Translations under genes and position numbers: made by a program
Shown here: piece after piece, positions 28,423 to 35,898 of the stretch
Numbering within the stretch: position 1 is the first letter of the stretch
Layout of the letters: the number at the start of each line of letters is the position of its first letter
Notes under the pieces: model-generated
The model's database searches: none
Told to the model about the DNA's origin: nothing
The model's input: the letters and a program-made list of their open reading frames with translations, nothing else
Origin: an uncultured Propionibacteriaceae bacterium
Lineage (GTDB): Bacteria; Actinomycetota; Actinomycetes; Propionibacteriales; Propionibacteriaceae
NCBI GenBank assembly: GCA_938012815.1
Contig: CALLVV010000076.1
Location: 14,782 to 78,781, forward strand
DNA: 64,000 nt
Direction of reading: 5' to 3'

Positions 28423-29421
28423 TCATTCCGGGTGGTTGGTTCCGTCGGTCAAAGCCGGCCGGGACACCCGATCGGGCAAATAATAAAGAGCCAACGAATC
28501 CAAAATCCTCTGCAACTGACCAAGAGCCGCATCACGCTCCCCCTCCGTCCCCGCACCAACAACAAGCCTCGCAGCCTTGACAGCACGCCGCAAACCATCC
28601 CGGAACTCAGGCGCAGCATGACGAATCCCCACCCGCTCCGCATGCTGCCTCGCAAGAACAAAAGCCAACTCAACCCGATCCGCCCGCTCCGACGAAGGAT
28701 CATCATCAAACTCAACCAACGCCCTCTCAAACGCCGCCGTCCTCGGCACCACCGGATCAAACAAAGCAGGACACTCAACCCGATAAACCAAATCACCACG
28801 AAGCCTGCCATACTCACCCCGAATCCGCTCCACCTGAAGCTCCGGAGAAACAGCAGCCCCAGCAGGCAGAGCACCCCGCCACAACTCCCCACGCTCAACA
28901 GCCAACGCATACTCATGAACATTCCCAGGAGTAACACCAAGCCTCTCCTGACCAAGGATTTCCCCTCGTTGCGTGCCGAACACCATCGCTCCAATCACTA
29001 TTCCGATCGGTCCAGCGATGTAAATGCCGGCCAATCCGATGAGCAGCTGGAGCAGAGATGACTTACTGTAGTGATCCAGGAGAACAACCGTCAGGAAAAT
29101 GGGGATTGCCAGCCAGCCATAGAAAACCCAGGAAGACTTTTTCCTCGACACCAGCGGGGGCAGGAGCATGGCCCGCCCCCCCGATCCGATCATCTCCTCC
29201 ACACACTCCTTCACCTTGGCCCCGGGTTTGAATTTCCCGGTTATCGGGTTGTTGAGAAACGCGACTTGCTGTTTCACCCGTATTCTTGAAGCCCTTCCTT
29301 CTCGTTCCATCCTCACACTCACGATCATGCTGCTGTTATCGGTGAAGAGCAGCAGCGCACCGGGCGCGAGCCTCTTGAGTCGGCACTCCGGAGCCACCAG
29401 TTTCCAGTAATCCCCAGTCAT
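28423..29421 (-). CDS. Unrecognised membrane protein, array copy A1
   Basis: I do not recognise this 332-residue protein. An N-terminal soluble region (1-90) is followed by two hydrophobic segments (about 96-118 and 124-150). A C-terminal Arg/Glu-rich helical domain (about 155-332) holds E-Y-G-R-L, Y-R-V-E-C-P-A-L-F-D, H-A-E-R-V-G and S-L-A-L-Y-Y-L-P. From I-L-G-Q-E-R-L-G onward the DNA is identical to A2. The ATG at 29421 overlaps the TGA of B1 (ATGA), so it is translationally coupled to B1. Codons in the C-terminal half end almost only in T or G, unlike its own N-terminus. Confidence 0.75.
   Translation of the reverse strand: MTGDYWKLVAPECRLKRLAPGALLLFTDNSSMIVSVRMEREGRASRIRVKQQVAFLNNPITGKFKPGAKVKECVEEMIGSGGRAMLLPPLVSRKKSSWVFYGWLAIPIFLTVVLLDHYSKSSLLQLLIGLAGIYIAGPIGIVIGAMVFGTQRGEILGQERLGVTPGNVHEYALAVERGELWRGALPAGAAVSPELQVERIRGEYGRLRGDLVYRVECPALFDPVVPRTAAFERALVEFDDDPSSERADRVELAFVLARQHAERVGIRHAAPEFRDGLRRAVKAARLVVGAGTEGERDAALGQLQRILDSLALYYLPDRVSRPALTDGTNHPE
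28426..28959. repeat. 534-bp perfect direct repeat, copy 1
   Basis: It is identical, base for base by eye, to 30508-31041 (offset 2082). It covers the whole C-terminal domain of A1. The bases immediately outside both ends differ between the copies. Confidence 0.95.
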
Positions 29422-30446
29422 GCGTCTCTCCTTCCGGGCAGCTGGAGATGACCGCCATTCCCGTTCAGCGCGGAACGGGTTTCTTCGGGGCTTGGAAGAT
29501 AATAGAGGGCCAGATCATCGAGGATGTCGATGGCGGCATTCAATGCGGATCTCCGCTCGGCCCGGGTGGCGCGCGCGTCCCGGGAGAGCCGAATGGCACG
29601 CAACGCCCTACCGGCATCATCCCTGACGGCCTCCGGCAGATGTTTCATCCCCACCTTCTCGGCATGCCGCCTAGCCGTCAGAAACGCGTCCTGTACGACT
29701 GCGGCCAGTTCCGCCTGCTCCGCGGCCTCGAGATGCAAATGGGTGGAATCCCATCGAAACAACGCCAAGGTGAGCCTTTCCGTGTGAGGTTCGCCTGCGT
29801 CGAACAACGCAGGATACTCCACTCGATAGGCGACATCACCCAGCAATTGCCCATATTCCTCCTTGACCGCATCCACCTGTTCAGCAGAGTCCAACACGAT
29901 GTCATCCGGAAGTTCCATCTCCTCCAACGGATAACTTTTTCCATTCACGATGTACGACCGTTTCTCACACGAGAAGAGCAACAGCTCGAAGGGCGGGGTC
30001 AGCACCAGGAGCGGCATGGCGAGGACAGCCAGCAGCACGACGGTTCGCCACATCGTTCCGGTCAGCCCTTCCCCGAAGATCCACAGAGCCCCCAAGGAGA
30101 GCCACAGGATCACCAAGGCCAGACCGATGAGACGCAGCCCCATACTCTTGTCCTCATTGACCTTTACTTCAGCTATCTCCCCCTGGGGCAGCGTAAAACC
30201 GCGAACAGGAACGGACTCTCCCAGCAGAGCCGCCACGTCGGCAAGCGGCCGGGAGCAATCCACGATAATTGGACTGGAAATTTTGTCACTGCCGATGAGC
30301 CGGATCTTGATCCTTCCGGCCTTCCCTCTCTTGACACAGGATTTCTCCACCACGCGAACATTGGAGTCGTCAAACTGGATCAAGGTGTGCGCTGAAAGTT
30401 TGTCAACGCGCGTTGACAGCGGAATCTCGTGGAGTTTCAAGGCCAT
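29418..30446 (-). CDS. Unrecognised membrane protein, array copy B1
   Basis: The 342-residue product is a diverged paralog of B2 (31518-32552). The N-terminus begins M-A-L-K-L-H-E-I-P-L-S-T, then a beta-rich soluble part, two hydrophobic segments (about 103-122 and 130-160) and a C-terminal helical domain related to that of A1/A2: V-D-A-V-K-E-E-Y-G, Y-R-V-E-Y-P-A-L-F-D-A-G, H-A-E-K-V-G-M-K-H and L-A-L-Y-Y-L-P. I chose the ATG at 30446 because it matches the start of B2 and has a TATCCT -10 box 8 nt upstream. No function is known to me. Confidence 0.75.
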   Translation of the reverse strand: MALKLHEIPLSTRVDKLSAHTLIQFDDSNVRVVEKSCVKRGKAGRIKIRLIGSDKISSPIIVDCSRPLADVAALLGESVPVRGFTLPQGEIAEVKVNEDKSMGLRLIGLALVILWLSLGALWIFGEGLTGTMWRTVVLLAVLAMPLLVLTPPFELLLFSCEKRSYIVNGKSYPLEEMELPDDIVLDSAEQVDAVKEEYGQLLGDVAYRVEYPALFDAGEPHTERLTLALFRWDSTHLHLEAAEQAELAAVVQDAFLTARRHAEKVGMKHLPEAVRDDAGRALRAIRLSRDARATRAERRSALNAAIDILDDLALYYLPSPEETRSALNGNGGHLQLPGRRDA

Positions 30447-30454
30447 GACACGAC

Positions 30455-30460
30455 AGGATA
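30455..30460 (-). promoter_or_regulatory. -10 box of gene B1
   Basis: TATCCT on the minus strand lies 8 nt before the ATG at 30446. The spacer (GTCGTGTC) is nearly the same as that before B2 (GTTGTGTC), so the promoter was duplicated with the gene pair. Confidence 0.45.
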
Positions 30461-30498
30461 CCGAATTCAAAGGTCAGAATGGTATCACAGCTGGGAGT

Positions 30499-31521
30499 TC
30501 AGCATTGTTCCGGGTGGTTGGTTCCGTCGGTCAAAGCCGGCCGGGACACCCGATCGGGCAAATAATAAAGAGCCAACGAATCCAAAATCCTCTGCAACTG
30601 ACCAAGAGCCGCATCACGCTCCCCCTCCGTCCCCGCACCAACAACAAGCCTCGCAGCCTTGACAGCACGCCGCAAACCATCCCGGAACTCAGGCGCAGCA
30701 TGACGAATCCCCACCCGCTCCGCATGCTGCCTCGCAAGAACAAAAGCCAACTCAACCCGATCCGCCCGCTCCGACGAAGGATCATCATCAAACTCAACCA
30801 ACGCCCTCTCAAACGCCGCCGTCCTCGGCACCACCGGATCAAACAAAGCAGGACACTCAACCCGATAAACCAAATCACCACGAAGCCTGCCATACTCACC
30901 CCGAATCCGCTCCACCTGAAGCTCCGGAGAAACAGCAGCCCCAGCAGGCAGAGCACCCCGCCACAACTCCCCACGCTCAACAGCCAACGCATACTCATGA
31001 ACATTCCCAGGAGTAACACCAAGCCTCTCCTGACCAAGGATGCGGTATCTCTTGACGAGAGAATCCACGACGACGGGAACAACCACATAGATCTCGAGCA
31101 GCGCAGCCAAAGGAAGGAACAACACCCCCATCCCACTGATCCCCAGTGGACGATCCCCACCCAGAAGAAAAATGGTTGCCAAGACGAGCAGAACCCCTAA
31201 GCAGATACCCACGACGAAGGCAAGCGATCCGGACGGCTGCAGAGGAGGCAGGAACATGACCCGGGCCCGCGAGCCCAGAGACCTTTCCGCCAATTCCCCT
31301 ATCGTCGCCGAATAAGAAAGTCGGAAATCATTCTCAGGGAATTCTTTTTCAGCAAAAGGCAGTCGGGTCACGGGAGAGGTCACCCGCAGCTGCCGGTCGT
31401 CCGCATCTCCGGCAACTTTCAGAATCCGGCTCCGTGCATCGTCGAACACCAGCAGGACACAGGGCTCATAGTCCCTCAGCCGGGCATCCGGTCCGGCCAG
31501 TTGCCAGTGGAATCCACTCAC
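30499..31521 (-). CDS. Unrecognised membrane protein, array copy A2
   Basis: This 340-residue paralog of A1 has an N-terminal half clearly diverged from A1 (soluble 1-95, hydrophobic segments about 101-122 and 126-152), then an identical C-terminal domain from I-L-G-Q-E-R-L-G to T-N-H-P-E, plus two extra residues. The start is a GTG at 31521 overlapping the TGA of B2 (GTGA), so B2 and A2 are translationally coupled exactly as B1 and A1 are. The N-terminal half uses the C-rich codons normal for this genome, the C-terminal half does not. Confidence 0.75.
   Translation of the reverse strand: MSGFHWQLAGPDARLRDYEPCVLLVFDDARSRILKVAGDADDRQLRVTSPVTRLPFAEKEFPENDFRLSYSATIGELAERSLGSRARVMFLPPLQPSGSLAFVVGICLGVLLVLATIFLLGGDRPLGISGMGVLFLPLAALLEIYVVVPVVVDSLVKRYRILGQERLGVTPGNVHEYALAVERGELWRGALPAGAAVSPELQVERIRGEYGRLRGDLVYRVECPALFDPVVPRTAAFERALVEFDDDPSSERADRVELAFVLARQHAERVGIRHAAPEFRDGLRRAVKAARLVVGAGTEGERDAALGQLQRILDSLALYYLPDRVSRPALTDGTNHPEQC
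30508..31041. repeat. 534-bp perfect direct repeat, copy 2
   Basis: Identical to 28426-28959. It starts 9 bp inside the 3' end of the A2 gene, so the repeat begins and ends inside or at the edges of coding sequence and carries no transposase, inverted ends or target duplication that I can see. Confidence 0.95.
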
Positions 31522-32552
31522 GATTCCCTCCTACCGGGAAGCAGCTGTCTGAGTCTGCGTCCCTCCAAGAACAACCGTGCCTCTTCGGGACCGGGAAGAT
31601 AGTAAAGGGCCAAATCCTCCAAGCTGTCGATGGCAACTTTCATGGCGGCTCTCCGTTCGGCGGATGTTGCGGCCGTATCCCGAGCGAGCCGAATGGAATG
31701 CAGCACTTTTTCCGCGCGTCCACGGGCCTCCGGCGGGAAATGCCTCATCCCAACACGCTCGGCGTGCTCCCTGGCGACCCGGAAGGCCGTCTCAATGGCG
31801 ACGGCCATCTCCATTTTCTCGTCGGCCTCCAGGCGGGCCGACGTGGAATCCCACTCGAACAACACCAAGGCCAGCTTCTCACCGCAGGGGTCGCCGGCAT
31901 CGAACAGGGCCGGAAACTCGACGCGATAAGCGATGTCGCTCAGCAAACGACCGTACTCCTCCTTCACCGCGTCCACCCGCTCATCGGCGTCCATTGAACG
32001 ATCCGCCGGGAGTGCGAAGTCCTTCAGAGAGTGGACCTGACCATCTATTGTGTACACAACTTTTCTGATCCCCTTGATCAACAGTTTTCCCGGGGTCAGG
32101 AGGAGCAGGAGCAGGGAGGGCACCACGAGGATCCCCATCAGAAGGACCGCTCGCCCCGTGAAACCCGCCCCCCAGCCCCCGTCGAGCCAGAGTCGCCAGA
32201 ACACGATCCAAGCAATAACCGCAAGCGCCGCTCCCCCGAACCTGATGACACCGGAAATCTTTTTACCCCAGATTTCACCCGCCTGCCCCGAAGGTAATGA
32301 AAAGGCGCGGATCGGTGTTCCCCTCCCTGCCTGCATCACAAAATCCTTGAGCACCCGGGTTTTCGGCACAAGAAATTCCGACGGCCCCGATTCATTTTCA
32401 TGAAAGAATCGGACCGCGGTCCTTCCATCGACCTTCCCGGGGCTCCGATCACGCTCCACCAAGCACATGGCATTGTCGAACTGCAGCAGGATGTTCTTCG
32501 GCAACAGATCGACTGGGGTCGACAGAGGAATCTCTTGAAGCCTGATGGCCAT
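31518..32552 (-). CDS. Unrecognised membrane protein, array copy B2
   Basis: The 344-residue product begins M-A-I-R-L-Q-E-I-P-L-S-T and is related to B1 throughout. It has a soluble N-terminal region, two hydrophobic segments (about 105-126 and 132-155), then V-D-A-V-K-E-E-Y-G, Y-R-V-E-F-P-A-L-F-D-A-G, H-A-E-R-V-G-M-R-H and L-A-L-Y-Y-L-P. It is the first gene of the four-gene run on the minus strand and divergent from accD. Function is unknown; the shared C-terminal domain suggests the A and B proteins interact or have equivalent partners, which is inference. Confidence 0.75.
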   Translation of the reverse strand: MAIRLQEIPLSTPVDLLPKNILLQFDNAMCLVERDRSPGKVDGRTAVRFFHENESGPSEFLVPKTRVLKDFVMQAGRGTPIRAFSLPSGQAGEIWGKKISGVIRFGGAALAVIAWIVFWRLWLDGGWGAGFTGRAVLLMGILVVPSLLLLLLTPGKLLIKGIRKVVYTIDGQVHSLKDFALPADRSMDADERVDAVKEEYGRLLSDIAYRVEFPALFDAGDPCGEKLALVLFEWDSTSARLEADEKMEMAVAIETAFRVAREHAERVGMRHFPPEARGRAEKVLHSIRLARDTAATSAERRAAMKVAIDSLEDLALYYLPGPEEARLFLEGRRLRQLLPGRRES

Positions 32553-32560
32553 GACACAAC

Positions 32561-32566
32561 AGGGTA
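32561..32566 (-). promoter_or_regulatory. -10 box of gene B2
   Basis: TACCCT on the minus strand is 8 nt before the ATG at 32552, with a spacer nearly identical to that of B1. Confidence 0.45.
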
Positions 32567-32648
32567 TCGATCTTCCGGTCCAGCACCTCCGTTGGAATCA
32601 TGGCGAGCGGTCACGGTCGGTCCTGCCGCGCCCGCTTCACCCGGACGC

Positions 32649-32654
32649 TAAGGT
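32649..32654 (+). promoter_or_regulatory. Leaderless -10 box of accD
   Basis: TAAGGT lies 7 nt before the in-frame ATG at 32662. A nearer ATG at 32658 is out of frame. Confidence 0.45.
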
Positions 32655-32661
32655 TCCATGC

Positions 32662-34236
32662 ATGGACATCGACATCCACACCACTGCCGGCAAGCTGGCG
32701 GATCTGGGGCGTCGCATCGACGAGGCCGTCCATGCCGGTTCTGCCAGCGCCGTTGAGAAGCAGCACGCCAAGGGCAAGATGACCGCCCGGGAAAGGGTGT
32801 TGGCTCTCCTGGACGAGGGCAGTTTCGCGGAGCTGGACGAGTTCGCCCGGCACCGTTCCAAGAACTTCGGGATGGATGCCCGCCGCCCCTACGGGGATGG
32901 CGTGATCACCGGCACCGGCGCCATCCACGGCCGCCCCGTCTGCGTCTTCAGTCAGGACGTGACGATCTTCGGCGGGGCGTTGGGCGAGGTCTACGGCGAG
33001 AAGATCGTCAAGATCATCGACTTCGCGCTGAAGACCGGATGTCCGCTGATCGGGATAAATGAGGGCGGTGGTGCGCGCATCCAGGAGGGGGTGGTGTCCC
33101 TGGCCCTGTACGGGGAGATCTTCCGCCGCAACACCCGGGCCTCCGGGGTGATCCCGCAGATCTCGCTGATCATGGGGGCGGCGGCTGGTGGTCACGTCTA
33201 CTCCCCCGCCCTGACGGATTTCGTGGTGATGGTGGACAAGACCTCGCAGATGTTCATCACCGGCCCCGAGGTGATCAGGACCGTCACGGGCGAGGACGTT
33301 TCCATGGAGGAGCTGGGCGGCGGCCGCACCCACTCCAGCAGGTCGGGGAACTCGCACTACCTGGCGGCGGACGAGAACGACGCCCTGGAATACGTTCGCG
33401 ACCTGATCAGCTACCTGCCACAGAACAACCTGGAGGATCCCCCGGTCTACGACGATGCCGAGGTGGATCTGACCATCACCGACCACGACCGGCAGCTCGA
33501 CCAACTCATACCGGATTCCGCGAACCAGCCCTACGACATGCGCGAGATTATCCACAACGTGCTCGATGACGAGGAGTTCCTCGAGGTCATGGAGCTGTTC
33601 GCGGGCAATGTCATAACGGGTTTCGGGCGGATCGAGGGCCGCCCCATCGGTATCGTCGCCAGCCAGCCGACCGTGTTCGCCGGTTGCCTCGACATCGACG
33701 CTTCCGAGAAGGCCGCGCGTTTCGTTCGCACCTGCGACGCCTTCAACATCCCGGTGCTGACCTTCGTCGACGTCCCCGGTTTCCTTCCCGGCGTCGATCA
33801 GGAGCACCAGGGCATCATCCGGCGCGGGGCGAAGCTGATCTTCGCCTACGCCGAGGCGACCGTGCCCACCATCACGGTCATCACCCGCAAGGCCTACGGC
33901 GGTGCGTACATCGTGATGGGTTCGAAACATCTCGGGGCGGACGTGAACTTCGCCTGGCCTACAGCGCAGATTGCGGTGATGGGTGCGCAGGGTGCGGTCA
34001 ACATCCTGCACCGCAGAACCCTGATGGAGGCCGAGGACCCGGACCGGCGCCGCCAGGAGCTGATCGCCGAGTACGACCAGGAGCTCGCGAACCCGTACGT
34101 CGCGGCGGAGCGGGGCTACATCGACCAGGTGATCTACCCGCACGAGACCCGGGCCCAGATCATCCGGGTGCTGCGGCTGCTGCGCACCAAACGCGAGCAG
34201 TTGCCGCCCAAGAAGCACGGGAACATTCCGCTGTGA
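32662..34236 (+). CDS. Acyl-CoA carboxylase beta subunit (propionyl-CoA type carboxyltransferase)
   Basis: The subunit transfers CO2 from carboxybiotin to acetyl-/propionyl-CoA. The 524-residue protein has both crotonase-fold halves: G-G-G-A-R-I-Q-E-G near residue 134 and the A-Y-G-G-A-Y-I-V-M-G-S oxyanion region near residue 412, with W-P-T-A-Q-I-A-V-M-G-A-Q-G-A near residue 432. Length and the adjacent epsilon gene match actinobacterial AccD5/PccB. Substrate preference cannot be fixed from sequence reading alone. The start at 32662 is set by the leaderless -10 box. Confidence 0.94.
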   Translation: MDIDIHTTAGKLADLGRRIDEAVHAGSASAVEKQHAKGKMTARERVLALLDEGSFAELDEFARHRSKNFGMDARRPYGDGVITGTGAIHGRPVCVFSQDVTIFGGALGEVYGEKIVKIIDFALKTGCPLIGINEGGGARIQEGVVSLALYGEIFRRNTRASGVIPQISLIMGAAAGGHVYSPALTDFVVMVDKTSQMFITGPEVIRTVTGEDVSMEELGGGRTHSSRSGNSHYLAADENDALEYVRDLISYLPQNNLEDPPVYDDAEVDLTITDHDRQLDQLIPDSANQPYDMREIIHNVLDDEEFLEVMELFAGNVITGFGRIEGRPIGIVASQPTVFAGCLDIDASEKAARFVRTCDAFNIPVLTFVDVPGFLPGVDQEHQGIIRRGAKLIFAYAEATVPTITVITRKAYGGAYIVMGSKHLGADVNFAWPTAQIAVMGAQGAVNILHRRTLMEAEDPDRRRQELIAEYDQELANPYVAAERGYIDQVIYPHETRAQIIRVLRLLRTKREQLPPKKHGNIPL

Positions 34237-34445
34237 CCGGGCGCTACGACATCCGGGCGAGCGGGGCGACGGAGGAGGAGATCGCCGCGCTGGTGGTGGT
34301 TCTCCGGGCCCGCGACATGGCCGATGACAGGCTCAAGGCAGCCGATGACCGCCCGCTCGCGGGCGGCTGGAAATCCTATTACCGGACCGTGCGCCAGCAG
34401 CTCGTCTACGGACGTGACGCCTGGCGCACCTACATCAGGTTCTGA
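34233..34445 (+). CDS. Acyl-CoA carboxylase epsilon subunit
   Basis: This 70-residue protein begins at a GTG that overlaps the accD stop (GTGA). It has the epsilon-subunit pattern A-T-E-E-E-I-A-A-L-V-V-V-L-R-A near residue 11 and a C-terminal W-K-S-Y-Y-R segment (compare W-x-x-x-R). Epsilon subunits stabilise the alpha-beta complex in actinobacteria. The order beta-epsilon-maf matches M. tuberculosis accD5-accE5-maf. Confidence 0.88.
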   Translation: MTGRYDIRASGATEEEIAALVVVLRARDMADDRLKAADDRPLAGGWKSYYRTVRQQLVYGRDAWRTYIRF

Positions 34446-34447
34446 CG

Positions 34448-35056
34448 ATGCGTTTCATACTCGCCTCCAAATCCCCCTCCCGCCTGGAGTTGCTGCGCCG
34501 GGCCGGCCTGGATCCCGAGGTCCACGCCAGCGATGTGGACGAATCCCTGATCACCGACCCCCAGCCGGTCCGGCTCGCGCTGCGGCGAGCGGCCGCGAAG
34601 GGAGAGTTCGTGGCCGAGCAGGTGGCGGGCGAGGCGATCTTCGTGGCCTGTGACTCCGTGCTGGAGTTCGAGGGCCGCACCCACGGCAAACCCCGCACCG
34701 TCGAGGCCACGACTGTGCAGTGGCAGCGGATGCGGGGACGTCAGGGTGTGCTGCACACGGGCCATTTCGTGCTGGTCCGCAGCAACGGCAAGGCCCGGCA
34801 GGCGTTGCGCACCGCGAGCACGGTGGTGAAGTTCGCCGACATCACCGATGAAGAGATAGCTGCCTATGTCGCTCGGGGCGAGCCCCGCTGGGTGGCCGGT
34901 GCCTTCACCATAGACGGCTTGGGCGGCGCCTTCGTCACGGGTGTCGAGGGCGATCCACACAACGTGGTCGGGCTCTCCCTCCCCCTGCTGCGGCAGATTC
35001 TGCTCGACCTGGGAGTGCCCTGGCCGAGCCTGTGGCGAGGCGGGGCTGAAACCTGA
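34448..35056 (+). CDS. maf: Maf-like nucleoside triphosphate pyrophosphatase
   Basis: Maf enzymes hydrolyse non-canonical or m5-type nucleotides to monophosphates, and the family is linked to septum control. The 202-residue product starts with the signature L-A-S-K-S-P-S-R-L-E-L-L near residue 5, has C-D-S-V-L near residue 68 with the catalytic Asp, and Y-V-A-R-G-E-P near residue 140. It starts 2 nt after the epsilon subunit and is part of that operon. Confidence 0.92.
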   Translation: MRFILASKSPSRLELLRRAGLDPEVHASDVDESLITDPQPVRLALRRAAAKGEFVAEQVAGEAIFVACDSVLEFEGRTHGKPRTVEATTVQWQRMRGRQGVLHTGHFVLVRSNGKARQALRTASTVVKFADITDEEIAAYVARGEPRWVAGAFTIDGLGGAFVTGVEGDPHNVVGLSLPLLRQILLDLGVPWPSLWRGGAET

Positions 35057-35058
35057 TC

Positions 35059-35739
35059 TCAACCCTGACCGGGTTGTTCTATCCGTGCCTGGGTCACTCG
35101 ATTCCAGTCGTCGAAGGCGCACCGCACGCGCGTTCCGTTCGGGTAGGTCAGGACGATGCCGCCGTCGTTGGTACGTACCGGTTTGAGCCCTCGTTGGGCC
35201 CCGAAGTTGCCTATCGTCTGCCGGTGATTCCCGGAGTACTGGAGACAGGCCGACATCATTCGCGGCAGCGCCTCCGGGACGGGGGCCGGCAGCTCAAGAT
35301 CGAGGACCGCCAGGTAGGCCACCCCGTTGCTGTAGGGGGCGGCATATATGGCGGACATGCCCGCCAGCCGTGCGGTGAGGAAGGCAACGGCGGATCCCGG
35401 CCTCATGCCGTAGTCCGTCACCCCTTCCAAGGAGAAGGATTCCACAGCAAACTCCGGGATTCCGGCCTCACGTCCCTTCGCGCACCCCGGCAGGATCGCC
35501 GACACCGCGGGATGTGATGCGCCATAGCCCGGGTTGGCCCAAGACCACATCCACGTGTTGGATATCTCGGACGAGGTACCGATCATGGCGACCTCGTAGA
35601 CCCGCTCCCCCAGCCACAGTCTGCGCTGATCCAGGTCGGCCCTCCACTCGACGGCACCGGCCTCGTCGAACAGGGCCTGCTGCCCCTCCACGGCAAGCAG
35701 GGCGAAATCGGTCAGGGCATCAGCGAGAGTCACAGCCAT
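35059..35739 (-). CDS. DUF6882 family protein
   Basis: The 226-residue soluble protein contains I-G-T-S-S-E-I-S-N-T-W-M-W-S-W-A-N-P near residue 55, the pattern that defines DUF6882. It has no signal peptide. Function is unknown. It converges on maf with only 2 bp between the stops. I chose the ATG at 35739; another ATG six codons upstream is possible. Confidence 0.75.
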   Translation of the reverse strand: MAVTLADALTDFALLAVEGQQALFDEAGAVEWRADLDQRRLWLGERVYEVAMIGTSSEISNTWMWSWANPGYGASHPAVSAILPGCAKGREAGIPEFAVESFSLEGVTDYGMRPGSAVAFLTARLAGMSAIYAAPYSNGVAYLAVLDLELPAPVPEALPRMMSACLQYSGNHRQTIGNFGAQRGLKPVRTNDGGIVLTYPNGTRVRCAFDDWNRVTQARIEQPGQG

Positions 35740-35898
35740 GATGCAATGCTTCCACATTTTCGTCCCGGTTCTCGAGGAAAATCGTGCCCTCCCCCGACGA
35801 AGATACTTTCGATTTCAATCTTCGCGGTGTGTTATCGCCGGTTGACCAGTCCCGGCGGGGACTTGAAGGACGGCTCGGCCGAGCAGCAGAATTGGGGC

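Noticed and set aside
28426..31041. Insertion sequence or transposon as the source of the 534-bp repeat
   Set aside because: No transposase, terminal inverted repeats or target-site duplication; the repeat lies inside coding sequence and keeps the frame.
28426..31041. Diversity-generating retroelement (template and variable repeat)
   Set aside because: The copies are identical, with no adenine-specific variation, and no reverse transcriptase is in the window.
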